Shown here: positions 36,477 through 46,172 of the stretch, in pieces
How the letters are laid out: each line of letters starts with the position of its first letter
How positions within the stretch are numbered: the first letter of the stretch is position 1
Assembly (NCBI GenBank): GCA_024681295.1
Contig: JAILBC010000091.1
Coordinates: 1-57,680, forward strand
Origin: Bacteroidales bacterium
Lineage (GTDB): Bacteria; Bacteroidota; Bacteroidia; Bacteroidales; F082
Reading direction: 5' to 3'
DNA: 57,680 bases
The notes under the pieces: model-generated
Told to the model about the DNA's origin: nothing
Databases searched by the model: none
Seen by the model: the letters and a program-made list of their open reading frames with translations, nothing else
Position numbers and translations under genes: made by a program

Positions 36477-36492
36477 TGTTTCTTGTGAAACA
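36477..36492. promoter_or_regulatory. parS-like palindrome upstream of mnmG
   Basis: TGTTTCTTGTGAAACA: 14 of 16 match the broadly conserved parS site TGTTTCACGTGAAACA. Both arms TGTTTC/GAAACA are perfect, and the two mismatches are in the core (TT for AC). Confidence 0.45.
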
Positions 36493-36500
36493 CTGCCAAA

Positions 36501-38375
36501 ATGAAGTTTGAACAATATGATATCATTGTAGTAGGAGCAGGGCATGCTGGTTGTGAAGCCTCGGCCGCTGCGGCGCGTCTAGGAAGCAAGGTTTTGCTAG
36601 TGACCATGGACCTCCGGTTGATGGCATCCATGTCGTGCAATCCTGCCATGGGGGGCATAGCCAAAGGCCAAATAGTACGTGAAGTGGATGCGCTGGGTGG
36701 GTGTTCGGGAATCGTGTCCGACAAGACCATGATTCAGTTCAGGATGTTGAACCGATCGAAAGGGCCTGCCATGTGGAGTCCACGTTGCCAGAGCGACAAG
36801 ATGATGTTTTCGGCCGAGTGGCGAAGCCAATTGGAACAAGTTCCCAACCTGGATTTTTGGCAAGATGTGGTAGATGGATTATTGTTTGACGGTGACAAAG
36901 TGTGCGGCGTGCATACTTTTATGGGAGGGGATGTGAGAGCAAGGGCCGTGGTGCTGACAAACGGAACATTTTTAAACGGTTTGATCCATATTGGGGAGAT
37001 GCATTTTTCAGGCGGTCGCATGGGAGAACCAGCAAGTCATGGCATTTCAGAGCAATTACGCGAGCGTGGGTTCGAGGTAAAACGGCTTAAAACAGGCACA
37101 CCGATGCGTATCGATGGGCGAACGATAGATTTTAGCAAGCTAGTGGAACAGCCAGGCGACGATGAAGTGACTGGGTTTTCCTACTTGAAACATGATCCGA
37201 TTGCCAAACAAAGAAGCTGCTATATCGCCAGAACGTCATTGAAGGTGCATGAGATCCTAAGAAAAGGTTTCAAATACTCGCCGATGTTTACAGGGCGAAT
37301 TCAAGGGGTAGGACCACGTTATTGTCCGAGCATCGAAGATAAAATAGAAAGGTTTTCTGATAAGGATTCACATCAATTATTTGTAGAACCAGAAGGTTGG
37401 ACCATCCAAGAATATTACCTGAATGGTTTTAGTTCCTCGTTGCCAGACACAATACAATATGAAGCCTTAAGGGCTATAGAGGGATTTGAAAAAGCCAAAA
37501 TATTCCGGCCAGGCTATGCCATCGAATACGATTATTTCCCGCCAGTGCAGCTACACCATTCCCTTGAAACACGATTGGTCCATGGTCTTTTCTTTGCTGG
37601 CCAAATCAATGGAACTACAGGCTATGAAGAAGCAGCTTGCCAGGGTTTAATGGCTGGAATCAATGCACATCGACTTATAAAGGAGGAAGAACCATTGGTA
37701 CTTTCACGGTCTGAGGCTTATATCGGGGTGCTAATCGACGATTTAATCTCGAAAGGAGTAGATGAACCCTACCGTATGTTTACGAGTAGAGCGGAGTACC
37801 GTATTTTGTTGCGACAAGACAATGCAGATAGTAGATTGACCGAGAAGGCTTACAACATGGGGTTGGCATCAGAAGAACGATTCCAACAGTATCAAGAGAA
37901 GAAACGATTGGTAGAGGAAATGATCGAATATTTGAACACTACCAGTGTTACTCCAGACCAAATAAATGGTTATTTGGAATCGCAAGGCACTTCACCAATA
38001 GCACAGCGTGCTAAATTGGGTTATATCTTACTACGTCCACAATTGAATCTTTTTGAAATGATTCGTGCTTTAAATATCCTTTCGGAGAAATATAACCTCA
38101 GCGATCGTTTTACCAGAGAGTGCGTCCAAGAAGCAGAAATCTTGATAAAATATGACGGTTATATCAGCAAAGAATATGATCTGGCCGAAAAATTAAATCG
38201 CTTGGATTATGTAAAATTACCCAAAGACTTCGATTACCATACATTGACCTCACTCTCTTATGAAGCCCGCGAAAAACTAAATAAATACAAACCAGAAACC
38301 CTAGGCCAAGCAAGTCGAATTAGTGGCATTTCTCCGGCTGACATTTCTGTATTAGCCATATTCTTAGGAAGATAG
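36501..38375 (+). CDS. mnmG: tRNA uridine-5-carboxymethylaminomethyl modification enzyme MnmG (GidA)
   Basis: A 624-residue FAD enzyme of normal length. GAGHAGCEAS near residue 10 binds FAD, CNPAMGGIAKGQIVREVDAL is the MnmG signature, TGTFLNG-like LTNGTFLNGL and PGYAIEYDYFPP follow, and the C-terminal helical domain ends in SRISGISPADISVLAIFLGR. With MnmE it forms cmnm5 at U34 of tRNAs. Codon use becomes clearly more A/T-rich in the second half. parS-like sites sit just before and just after the gene. Confidence 0.95.
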   Translation: MKFEQYDIIVVGAGHAGCEASAAAARLGSKVLLVTMDLRLMASMSCNPAMGGIAKGQIVREVDALGGCSGIVSDKTMIQFRMLNRSKGPAMWSPRCQSDKMMFSAEWRSQLEQVPNLDFWQDVVDGLLFDGDKVCGVHTFMGGDVRARAVVLTNGTFLNGLIHIGEMHFSGGRMGEPASHGISEQLRERGFEVKRLKTGTPMRIDGRTIDFSKLVEQPGDDEVTGFSYLKHDPIAKQRSCYIARTSLKVHEILRKGFKYSPMFTGRIQGVGPRYCPSIEDKIERFSDKDSHQLFVEPEGWTIQEYYLNGFSSSLPDTIQYEALRAIEGFEKAKIFRPGYAIEYDYFPPVQLHHSLETRLVHGLFFAGQINGTTGYEEAACQGLMAGINAHRLIKEEEPLVLSRSEAYIGVLIDDLISKGVDEPYRMFTSRAEYRILLRQDNADSRLTEKAYNMGLASEERFQQYQEKKRLVEEMIEYLNTTSVTPDQINGYLESQGTSPIAQRAKLGYILLRPQLNLFEMIRALNILSEKYNLSDRFTRECVQEAEILIKYDGYISKEYDLAEKLNRLDYVKLPKDFDYHTLTSLSYEAREKLNKYKPETLGQASRISGISPADISVLAIFLGR

Positions 38376-38380
38376 CTCAT

Positions 38381-38396
38381 TGTTTCACGTGAAAAC
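38381..38396. promoter_or_regulatory. parS-like site downstream of mnmG
   Basis: TGTTTCACGTGAAAAC: the first 14 bases equal the parS consensus, including the intact CACGTG core, and the last two differ (an extra A shifts the final CA). It lies 6 bases after the mnmG stop. Confidence 0.55.
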
Positions 38397-38404
38397 ATCC
38401 AATT

Positions 38405-39277
38405 ATGAATACTTGTCCATGGTGCAAAACACCAACCGATAGAACAATCCTAGAGCTTAAAGATTACTTCCTAACAAAGGAAGATTTCAAAATAATGGAA
38501 TGCCCAAATTGCGGCCTGCGTTTTACAATACCCAGACCGGCACCAGAAGAAATTGGCAAATATTATCAAAGCGAGAATTACTACAGCCACCAACAAAATA
38601 ATAAAGGACTAGTACCACGGATATACGAATTTGTGAAATCTTTCAATATCAAAAACAAGTCCTCAATGGCAATTGGAGGTTTGACCCAAGGAAAGTTGTT
38701 GGATATTGGATGCGGTGTCGGTGATTTTTTAGTGCAAGTCAAAAAACAAGGTTGGGAAGTACAAGGAATAGAGCCATCAGACGACGCTAAAAACATCGCT
38801 GAAAAACGTCTGAGTTTTCGACCGTATAGCTCTAGCGACTATGCCATGTTTGAGGATCACACTTTTGATGTAATTACGATGTGGCATGTGTTGGAACATA
38901 TAGATGACCTCCATTTTCAGACAAAAGAAATACATCGTTTGCTAAAACCTGGAGGACGACTTATCATAGCTTTGCCAAACTTCCAATCCTTTGATTGTCA
39001 GTACTATAAAGAGAAATGGGCCGCATGGGATGTGCCAAGACACCTCAACCACTTCGCTCCAGACGTTCTTCGTGAAATAATTACTTCATGTGGATTCCAA
39101 ACAATTGATACACAGAAACTTAAATGGGACGCTTATTATATTTCTTATATGAGCGAACGTTTCCAAGGCCACTCGATGCCTTTGGTCCGTGGAGCATGGA
39201 TTGGACAACGATCGAATTGGAAGGCGCGCAAAACAGGGATGTACTCGAGTTTGGTTTACCGTTTTCAAAAACTTTAA
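38405..39277 (+). CDS. Class I SAM-dependent methyltransferase with N-terminal zinc ribbon
   Basis: A 290-residue protein. Cys residues in CPWC and CPNC at the N-terminus form a zinc-ribbon. LLDIGCGVGDFLVQV near residue 98 is the SAM-binding motif I, FDVITMWHVLEHIDD is the motif after strand 4, and LKPGGRLIIALPN is typical of the Methyltransf_23 type. Such proteins are often sugar or lipid-linked-glycan methyltransferases. The substrate is unknown. Base use is more A/T-rich than in ybeY or the histidine kinase around it, continuing the shift in mnmG. Confidence 0.82.
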   Translation: MNTCPWCKTPTDRTILELKDYFLTKEDFKIMECPNCGLRFTIPRPAPEEIGKYYQSENYYSHQQNNKGLVPRIYEFVKSFNIKNKSSMAIGGLTQGKLLDIGCGVGDFLVQVKKQGWEVQGIEPSDDAKNIAEKRLSFRPYSSSDYAMFEDHTFDVITMWHVLEHIDDLHFQTKEIHRLLKPGGRLIIALPNFQSFDCQYYKEKWAAWDVPRHLNHFAPDVLREIITSCGFQTIDTQKLKWDAYYISYMSERFQGHSMPLVRGAWIGQRSNWKARKTGMYSSLVYRFQKL

Positions 39278-39289
39278 ACTGAAATTACA

Positions 39290-42200
39290 ATGTATAAAAA
39301 ACCGAAAAAAGGTGATTTATTATCTTGGATTCTAGCAATCCTTCTGGTCGTATTCGGTCTGCTCTTTATTTTTCATTTGTTTTCGTTCACCAAACTATCG
39401 CACCAATTATTTGCCAAAAGGGTTCAAAAAGCGGTGTATCAGATAGACGACGCCCTACAACAGTCGAAACAAAAATTGACAACTACCTTCGACCAGTGGG
39501 CAGAATCTGACGCATTTCAGCCCATGGACGTGGTGTTACCCCCAACAGTTTGTGCTTTCGTGTTCAAGCAAGATTCCTTGGTTTATTGGAACAACACCAT
39601 TATTGAACCTAAAGTGTTGCATAGGCGAGTAGGGGAGTCCTGCGACACTATAATGAATTTAAATATAGGTGACTTCTTAATTACTTCAACCCCACAAGGC
39701 CCATTTTCTTTCTACCTCTTTACACTGCTAAATACCACCTATCCAGTTGAAAACAAATATTTTACCAACCGTTTTCAACCGATTGCGGGTAAGCACAAAT
39801 TGAGTTTCGGAGCAATGTCATCCGAAGCCTTCCCTGTTTACTCACGCTCAAATAAGCTACTGTCGCATTTTATTCTCGAATACCCAGAATTTGGACGGTC
39901 GGGCAATTTATCACTTTTGGTAATATGCGGCATCTTGATGATACTATGCCTTTATTTACTTGTAGTTCGCCGCATTGTAATGAAGCGGCAACCTGTTGAA
40001 GAAAACACAACGGAAGAGAATGTTAAAAAACGCCCCTTCATTTTGGCCATTTTGGCCTTCATGGGAGTGCTAGTTGCAGTATGTTTCGGTTTCAGGCAAG
40101 TATTCCATTACGGGTTTAGCCAAGGGTTCCTGATCCCCGGGGCGATGCGGATGGACTATTGTTTTCTGGCACTCTTTCTTAGTTGTCTGGTTTTAGTGAC
40201 TCTGGCATTATGGTTACGCCACATCATCGGCGCTTGGATTCAGCGCCGCAACGAGACCCTTCTAATGATCGGCCAGTTGGTGTTTTGGGGCGTGGTGCTC
40301 ACCCTAATCTACAATTTGGAATACAACCATTATGAAAACCGACATCTTAAGGAAGTGGCTTGTGAATTGTCACAAGAACGCGACACCTTGTTTGAGCAAT
40401 CATATCAGCACTTTTTGGACGAAATCCAAACCGACACCACCTTCAATCATATGATCTTTTCGGACGACATGATGGAAGATGTGATGCAGGATTATATGCA
40501 CACCTTCCTGTTCGACTCGGTGATGCGACAGTATAAAGTGTCGGTAACGCTTTGTATCCCCAATCAAGAACTAGTGGTTCAGCCTTACGATATGGTGACA
40601 GACTGCCAAGCCTATTTCCAGGAGAAAATCAAGGTCAACCACGGGGTGAGTTTGGGCGACCGCCTATGGTGGTTGGACGACAACACCCTTGATCCTGGCT
40701 ATCAGTCCACCCTCACCTTAAGTTCGGGCGACACCTTGGTGGGAACGGTGTTTCTGGAGTTTTCCAAGCCAGTCACCCCAACGGGTTTCGGCCTGCCAAA
40801 GATTCTACGCGACGATCATAACGCGCTGTTGACGAAATCGTCTGTGGCTAGCTATCGCGACAGCTTATTGGTGTATAAATTCGGTTCGTACGTATTTCCC
40901 AATTATCTGGTGGATTACAAGCATCCCATCAACGACTTCAGCTATAGCCCCAGGATGAAGCATTACGTGTACAGAGTCGACGAACATAAGGTCTTGGCCA
41001 TCACATTGGCCCGCCGCGGATGGAAGGAAAAAACCACGCCTTTTGTGGTGTTTTTCGGTTTGCTCTTGGTGCTTTACTTGATGATTTATTTTGTCGGAAG
41101 AAGAACAGTTCGTTCCTCCTTCAAACCCTTGAGCTACCGATTCCAGGTGTTGGTGCTGGTAGCACTAGGCGTTTCGTTCCTGGTGGTCGGCCCAGTGACG
41201 GTGCTATATCTCAGCGAATTTTACGAGCAAAAAGCCGAAGAAGTGCGTTTTGAACGCATCCGTACGCTCACGCTCAACCTGACCAGCGAGATGGACTTCA
41301 CCTTCTTGAAACAGCCTGGGTTTAAAACCGCTTTGGACAAAACACTAGGTCGTTATTCGGAGACCTTCTTCATCGACATCAATGTGTATCGCGTCAATGG
41401 CAAACTACTTGCCACCACCACTCACGAACTTTTGGACAGGCATTTGCAGTCTTCATTGATGAACGCTGAGGCTTTCCGCAATATGCAAGGGGAGAAGTTG
41501 CTTTATTACACCCAGAACGAACGGATGGGCAACGCCGTGTACCAGTCGACGTATATCGCCATCCAGGACTATGCCGGACATACGTTGGCCTACCTTAACA
41601 CCCCATTCTTTTCCAGCCAATCAGACCTCAGGACGGAGATTTTGAATTACATCCTAACTTACATCAACTTCATTTTGTTGATCAGCTTCGTTTTTATCCC
41701 CATCGTGCTGTTTATCACACGAAGGGTCACCGATCCACTAGTGAGACTTCAGGACAAAATGAGGCAGGTGGACATTACCAAGACCAATGAGAAGCTGGAG
41801 TGGAAGAGCAAGGACGAGATTGGGGCCTTGATCAACCAGTATAATGTATTGGTGGTGGAGTTAGAGAAGAGTGCCGCCGAATTGCGCCGTACTGCGGCTG
41901 AGTCTGCTTGGCGAGGAGTAGCCCGTCAGGTAGCGCATGAGATCAAGAATTCGTTGACCCCGATGCGACTCAGCGTACAACTATTACAGCGCTCAGCCGA
42001 ACAGCAGGGAGGAGAGATGGAGGAGCGAATCCAACGTAGCACGGCCACTTTGCTGGAACAGATCGACGCCTTGTCCGACATCGCCTCCTCGTTCTCGCAA
42101 TACGCTAAACTGCCAGTCAATAACCCGCAACCCTTCGACTTGGCCGAGTTGGTGGGTAACCTCGTCAATTTGTACGACATCGCCGACAACATCGCCTTTA

Positions 42201-42565
42201 TTTACGAGGTCGACCCTGATACCGACTATACCTTTAACGGCGACAAGACCAACCTGAACAGCGCCATCGGCAACATCATCAAAAACGCTACCCAGGCCAT
42301 TGGCTTGAAAGCCGATGGAAAGATTACGGTAAAGTTGCGTGCCACCGAAACTTCGTTCATCGTCTCGGTGAAAGACAACGGCCACGGCATCAAGGAGGAG
42401 GACAAGAAGATGATTTTCTTGCCCAACTTCACGACCAAGACTGGCGGTTCAGGCGTTGGATTGTCGCTGGCTTACAACATTATCCAATCGGCTAAAGGTA
42501 CCATCACTTTCGGGAGTCAGGAAGGGGAGGGGACGGAGTTTGTCATCGAACTTCCTAGGGCATGA
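39290..42565 (+). CDS. NtrY-like membrane sensor histidine kinase
   Basis: A 1091-residue protein. About eight hydrophobic segments flank two extracytoplasmic sensor regions, followed by HAMP near residue 805 (RRVTDPLVRLQDKM). The H-box GVARQVAHEIKNSLTPMRLS puts the phospho-acceptor at His883. The N-box is NLNSAIGNIIKNATQAI, and the G boxes are VKDNGHGI and TGGSGVGLSLAYNII. The length and HExxN/HEIKN style match NtrY-like kinases. No response regulator gene is adjacent, so it is an orphan here. It follows the methyltransferase gene after 12 bases. Confidence 0.9.
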   Translation: MYKKPKKGDLLSWILAILLVVFGLLFIFHLFSFTKLSHQLFAKRVQKAVYQIDDALQQSKQKLTTTFDQWAESDAFQPMDVVLPPTVCAFVFKQDSLVYWNNTIIEPKVLHRRVGESCDTIMNLNIGDFLITSTPQGPFSFYLFTLLNTTYPVENKYFTNRFQPIAGKHKLSFGAMSSEAFPVYSRSNKLLSHFILEYPEFGRSGNLSLLVICGILMILCLYLLVVRRIVMKRQPVEENTTEENVKKRPFILAILAFMGVLVAVCFGFRQVFHYGFSQGFLIPGAMRMDYCFLALFLSCLVLVTLALWLRHIIGAWIQRRNETLLMIGQLVFWGVVLTLIYNLEYNHYENRHLKEVACELSQERDTLFEQSYQHFLDEIQTDTTFNHMIFSDDMMEDVMQDYMHTFLFDSVMRQYKVSVTLCIPNQELVVQPYDMVTDCQAYFQEKIKVNHGVSLGDRLWWLDDNTLDPGYQSTLTLSSGDTLVGTVFLEFSKPVTPTGFGLPKILRDDHNALLTKSSVASYRDSLLVYKFGSYVFPNYLVDYKHPINDFSYSPRMKHYVYRVDEHKVLAITLARRGWKEKTTPFVVFFGLLLVLYLMIYFVGRRTVRSSFKPLSYRFQVLVLVALGVSFLVVGPVTVLYLSEFYEQKAEEVRFERIRTLTLNLTSEMDFTFLKQPGFKTALDKTLGRYSETFFIDINVYRVNGKLLATTTHELLDRHLQSSLMNAEAFRNMQGEKLLYYTQNERMGNAVYQSTYIAIQDYAGHTLAYLNTPFFSSQSDLRTEILNYILTYINFILLISFVFIPIVLFITRRVTDPLVRLQDKMRQVDITKTNEKLEWKSKDEIGALINQYNVLVVELEKSAAELRRTAAESAWRGVARQVAHEIKNSLTPMRLSVQLLQRSAEQQGGEMEERIQRSTATLLEQIDALSDIASSFSQYAKLPVNNPQPFDLAELVGNLVNLYDIADNIAFIYEVDPDTDYTFNGDKTNLNSAIGNIIKNATQAIGLKADGKITVKLRATETSFIVSVKDNGHGIKEEDKKMIFLPNFTTKTGGSGVGLSLAYNIIQSAKGTITFGSQEGEGTEFVIELPRA

Positions 42566-42598
42566 TAAAACGCCAACCAACATCCAAAATAAAAATGC

Positions 42599-42606
42599 TA
42601 TCTTTG
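42599..42606 (+). promoter_or_regulatory. -7 box for the flippase-dut-TPR run
   Basis: TATCTTTG, 15 bases before the ATG at 42622. No TTG at ideal spacing. Confidence 0.45.
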
Positions 42607-42621
42607 CGTTTTTGAACTACT

Positions 42622-44136
42622 ATGGCAGACAACAACAGATTAGGGTCATTGGCAAAACAAACCGCCATCTACGGTTTGAGCAGCATCATCGGCAGGTTTT
42701 TAAACTACTTGCTGGTGCCGTTGTACACCTACAAAATCGCCGCTGAATCGGGCGGTTACGGAATCGTTACCAACCTCTATGCCTACACCGCTTTGCTCTT
42801 GGTAATTCTGACTTTCGGCATGGAGACCACCTTCTTCCGTTTTTCCAACAAGGAAGGCGTTGATCCCAATAAAGCCTTTTCCACTTCGGGCTTGGCGGTT
42901 GGACTGGTCGCCTTGGTGTTTGTGGCCCTGGTGAGTATCTTTTTGAAACCTATTTCCAGTGGCTTGCATTATGCCGACCATCCCGAGTTTGTGGAAATCA
43001 TGGCCATCATCGTGGCTTTGGATGCCTTTCAGGCCATCCTTTTTGCACGGCTGCGTTATGAAAACAGGCCCATCAAATTCGCCGCGCTGAAGCTGCTGTT
43101 TATCTTCCTCAATATCGGGTTGAACCTGTTCATCTTCTTGGTGGCACCGGGACTGAAAGAAAGCCATCCCACCTTAATGGGTTGGTACGAAAACAGCTAT
43201 CAGGTAGGTTATATCTTCATCGTCAACCTGATTTGCACGGCCTTGATCACACTGGGCTTTATCCCCGAGATCAAGAAACTGCGTTTCGGGATCGATCGCG
43301 AGATACTGAAACAGATGCTCAAGTACACTTGGCCTTTGTTACTGTTGGGTCTGGCCGGCATCCTCAATCAGGTGGCCGACAAGATCTGCTATCGCTTCAT
43401 CGTGCCCGGTGAGGAAGGGGATGTGCAGTTGGGCATTTACGGCGCCTGTGTGAAGATTGCCATGATCATGGCCATGATTACCCAGGCCTTCCGTTATGCC
43501 TACGAGCCTTTTGTGTTTGGCGGTAAGCGCGATACCGCTGACAAGGAGACCCAAGCCAAGGTAATGAAATATTTCATCATCTTTACGCTTTTTGCATTCC
43601 TCGCGGTGGTGATGTACATGCCCATTTTAAAGCACATCATCAAGAGCGACTATTGGGAAGGACTGCGTGTGGTACCCATCGTGATGATGGCTGAGATCTT
43701 CATGGGCATCTATTTCAACCTCTCGTTTTGGTACAAACTCATCGATCAGACCTGGTGGGGAGCTGTTTTCAGCGCCATCGGTTGCGCGGTGTTGTTGGCT
43801 ATCAATTTCATCTTTGTGCCGAAATATGGCTATATGGCTTGTGCCTGGGGCGGTTTTGCCGGTTACGGCACCTGCATGATCCTTTCGTATTTCGTGGGGC
43901 AGAAGAAGGCTCCGATCCCCTACGATTTGAAGTCAGCATTCCTTTATTTTGCCGTTGCTGTGGCTTTGTTTTTCGCGCAGAAATATATCGCGATTGAAGG
44001 TGTGGTGTGGACTTTGGTGGTGAATACCGGTTTGCTGTTGGTGTTTTTTGCTTTCATCTGTTGGATGGAACGTGATTTGATCAATGCCGTGGCTGGATTT
44101 GTTAAAACGAAAATTTTGAAAAAAAATAAAAAATGA
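42622..44136 (+). CDS. Oligosaccharide/lipid flippase (MOP/MATE superfamily, Wzx-like)
   Basis: A 504-residue inner-membrane protein with about 14 hydrophobic segments. The start [28 protein letters not shown] is the typical N-terminus of polysaccharide flippases, and [20 protein letters not shown] is a characteristic loop. It should move a polyprenyl-linked sugar across the inner membrane. It is adjacent to dut with a 4-base overlap. A flippase and dut side by side is an order I recall in other Bacteroidales. It may serve the glycan from the left cluster or the cell-wall lipid. Confidence 0.88.
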   Translation: MADNNRLGSLAKQTAIYGLSSIIGRFLNYLLVPLYTYKIAAESGGYGIVTNLYAYTALLLVILTFGMETTFFRFSNKEGVDPNKAFSTSGLAVGLVALVFVALVSIFLKPISSGLHYADHPEFVEIMAIIVALDAFQAILFARLRYENRPIKFAALKLLFIFLNIGLNLFIFLVAPGLKESHPTLMGWYENSYQVGYIFIVNLICTALITLGFIPEIKKLRFGIDREILKQMLKYTWPLLLLGLAGILNQVADKICYRFIVPGEEGDVQLGIYGACVKIAMIMAMITQAFRYAYEPFVFGGKRDTADKETQAKVMKYFIIFTLFAFLAVVMYMPILKHIIKSDYWEGLRVVPIVMMAEIFMGIYFNLSFWYKLIDQTWWGAVFSAIGCAVLLAINFIFVPKYGYMACAWGGFAGYGTCMILSYFVGQKKAPIPYDLKSAFLYFAVAVALFFAQKYIAIEGVVWTLVVNTGLLLVFFAFICWMERDLINAVAGFVKTKILKKNKK

Positions 44137-44570
44137 AATTAAACATAGTAAACACCTCGAACAACCCCTTGCCGGCGTATGAAACCAAGAACTCCGCCGG
44201 GATGGATTTGCGTGCTTATTTGCCCGACGGACCGGTTACGTTGGAACCCATGCAGCGTTATTTGGTGCCTACAGGCCTTTATATGGAGATTCCTGAGGGT
44301 TTTGAGGGTCAGGTGAGGCCTCGTAGCGGTTTGGCTATAAAAAGCGGCGTTACGGTGCTTAATTCGCCTGGGACCATCGACGCCGATTACCGGGGACAAG
44401 TTTGTGTGATTTTGATCAACCTCTCCGACAAAGCCTTTGTGATCAACAGCGGTGACCGCATCGCCCAGTTGATTATCGCCCGCTGCGAGCAGGTGGAACC
44501 CGTCAAGGTAGAGGTTTTATCAGAAACGGAACGCGGAGCCGGAGGATTTGGACACACTGGAAAAAGTTAG
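44133..44570 (+). CDS. dut: Deoxyuridine 5'-triphosphate nucleotidohydrolase
   Basis: A 145-residue trimeric dUTPase. AGMDLRAYL is motif 1, [26 protein letters not shown] is motifs 2 and 3, GDRIAQLII is motif 4 and [10 protein letters not shown] is motif 5. All are intact. It hydrolyses dUTP to dUMP, keeping U out of DNA and feeding dTMP synthesis. The start overlaps the flippase stop by 4 bases. The stop lies in the repeat that follows. Confidence 0.96.
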   Translation: MKLNIVNTSNNPLPAYETKNSAGMDLRAYLPDGPVTLEPMQRYLVPTGLYMEIPEGFEGQVRPRSGLAIKSGVTVLNSPGTIDADYRGQVCVILINLSDKAFVINSGDRIAQLIIARCEQVEPVKVEVLSETERGAGGFGHTGKS

Positions 44571-44596
44571 GAGTGAGGAGTGAGGAATTAGGAGGA
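44565..44596 (+). repeat. GTTAGGAGTGAGGAGT repeat after dut
   Basis: Tandem GGAGTGA units run from the dut stop codon rightward. The unit GTTAGGAGTGA is identical to the in-frame repeat in manC (minus strand 5009-5040). Confidence 0.7.
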
Positions 44597-44609
44597 AAAA
44601 ATTAGAGCC

Positions 44610-44626
44610 GCACCCCATCGGGGTGC
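44610..44626 (+). other. Hairpin between dut and the TPR gene
   Basis: GCACCCC-ATC-GGGGTGC is a perfect 7-base stem with 3-base loop, 16 bases before the ATG at 44643. No T-run follows, so it is not a typical terminator. It may be a leader hairpin or part of a dispersed repeat. Confidence 0.55.
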
Positions 44627-44642
44627 CACGTCGGTAGGAAAA

Positions 44643-46172
44643 ATGAAACGAATATTAATCATATTATTGTTGTTGGTCTCCATCTTGGGTTATTCTCAGG
44701 TGGACGTTAGGAAGAACGCCGAAGCCTTCTCCAAAGGCCTCCAATGCAAATACAAGGACGACGTGAACGGTGCCATCAAGCATTTTGAAGACGCCCTGAA
44801 ATTCATGCCTGACGATGCCGCCTCGATGTTCGAACTGAGTGAGCAATACGTCACGGCCAATCGGATTGACGAGGGCTTCGCCATGATCAAGAAAGCCGCC
44901 GAACTCGACCCCAACAACAAATGGTACCAGATGCGACTGGCCCTGTTTTACCGCAACTTCGAGCAATTCGATGAATTCATCAAGATTTACGAGTCCCTGA
45001 CGGCCAAATACCCTGGCGACATCAACATGCTGGCCGACCTGATTGACGCCTACCTGATGACCAAAAACTACGACAAGGCTCTCGAAAAAGCCGACTTATA
45101 CGTAAAACAAGTAGGTGCCGACACTCGCTATTATCACATGCTGGCCAACGCCTTTATGGATGCCGGAAAGGAAAAGAAAGCCCTGGCGCTTCTCGACAAA
45201 ATCAAGGCGATGGACCCCAACGACCAGTACATCAACATCTCCCTGCTCGAGTACTATGAGAAAAAAGGCAAGCTCGACCAGGCCTTCAACGAACTGATCG
45301 ACGCCATCCACAACGAAAACCTCGACTTTGCCACCAAGGCCAACATCTACGAGTACTGGTTCAACAAATTCCAGGACTCCAAAGACATCGACCAGCAGGC
45401 TTTCAAGGTGGGCAATGCTTTCGTTGAGACTTATCCCGACAACCATTTGGGCTACCTGATTCTGGCTTCGTATTACCTCAAACGCGATGATTTCCAACAC
45501 AGCAAGGATATGTCGAAAAAAGCACTGGAGTACGATCACACCAACTACGGTGCTTGGCAGTATCTGGTGCTCAGCGAAGCCCCACTGATGGAGACCGATT
45601 CTCTGATGAAACACGCCGTGGAGGCCTTGGAGTACTATCCAAACCAGCCCGTCTTTTATTGGTTTGCCGGCGTCTCACACGCCCTCAAGAAGCTGGACAA
45701 CGAAGCCATCGGTTACTTTGAGCGCGGACGGAAGTATGTGATCGACAAAGTGCTGTTGGCCGACTTCGACAGCTACCTGGGCGACTTGTATCACTCAGTA
45801 GGCGAGGCAGAGAAGTCATTTGAAGCCTACGACCGTGTGCTTCGTGTGGAGCCCAACAACGCCCTGGTACTAAATAATTACGCTTATTACCTCTCGTTGA
45901 GGAAGGAGCGCCTCGACGAGGCCAAGACCATGGCGCAGCATGCCGTGGAGTTGGAGCCCGATAATGAGATTTACCTCGACACCTACGCCTGGGTGCTCTA
46001 CCAGAAAGGGGAGTACGCCGCCGCTGAGACCCAGATGAGCAAGGCTGTGAAGTTGCTGAAACAGCCCGATAAGACCTATTACGAACATTATGCCGACATC
46101 CTCGAGAAGGTCGGTAAAACAGAAAAAGCCACAGAATACCGAACAAAGGCGAAAACCATAAAGAATGAGTAG
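44643..46172 (+). CDS. Exported tetratricopeptide-repeat protein
   Basis: A 509-residue protein with signal peptide (MKRILIILLLLVSILGYSQ). About twelve TPR units follow through nearly the whole chain, with recognisable helices such as AIKHFEDALKFMPDDAASMFEL, YDKALEKADLYVKQVGADTRYY and AEKSFEAYDRVLRVEPNNALVL. It is likely a periplasmic or outer-membrane scaffold. It overlaps the DUF4292 gene by 8 bases and the three genes to 47927 form one operon. I recall this order (dut, TPR, DUF4292, M23) in related genomes. Confidence 0.85.
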   Translation: MKRILIILLLLVSILGYSQVDVRKNAEAFSKGLQCKYKDDVNGAIKHFEDALKFMPDDAASMFELSEQYVTANRIDEGFAMIKKAAELDPNNKWYQMRLALFYRNFEQFDEFIKIYESLTAKYPGDINMLADLIDAYLMTKNYDKALEKADLYVKQVGADTRYYHMLANAFMDAGKEKKALALLDKIKAMDPNDQYINISLLEYYEKKGKLDQAFNELIDAIHNENLDFATKANIYEYWFNKFQDSKDIDQQAFKVGNAFVETYPDNHLGYLILASYYLKRDDFQHSKDMSKKALEYDHTNYGAWQYLVLSEAPLMETDSLMKHAVEALEYYPNQPVFYWFAGVSHALKKLDNEAIGYFERGRKYVIDKVLLADFDSYLGDLYHSVGEAEKSFEAYDRVLRVEPNNALVLNNYAYYLSLRKERLDEAKTMAQHAVELEPDNEIYLDTYAWVLYQKGEYAAAETQMSKAVKLLKQPDKTYYEHYADILEKVGKTEKATEYRTKAKTIKNE

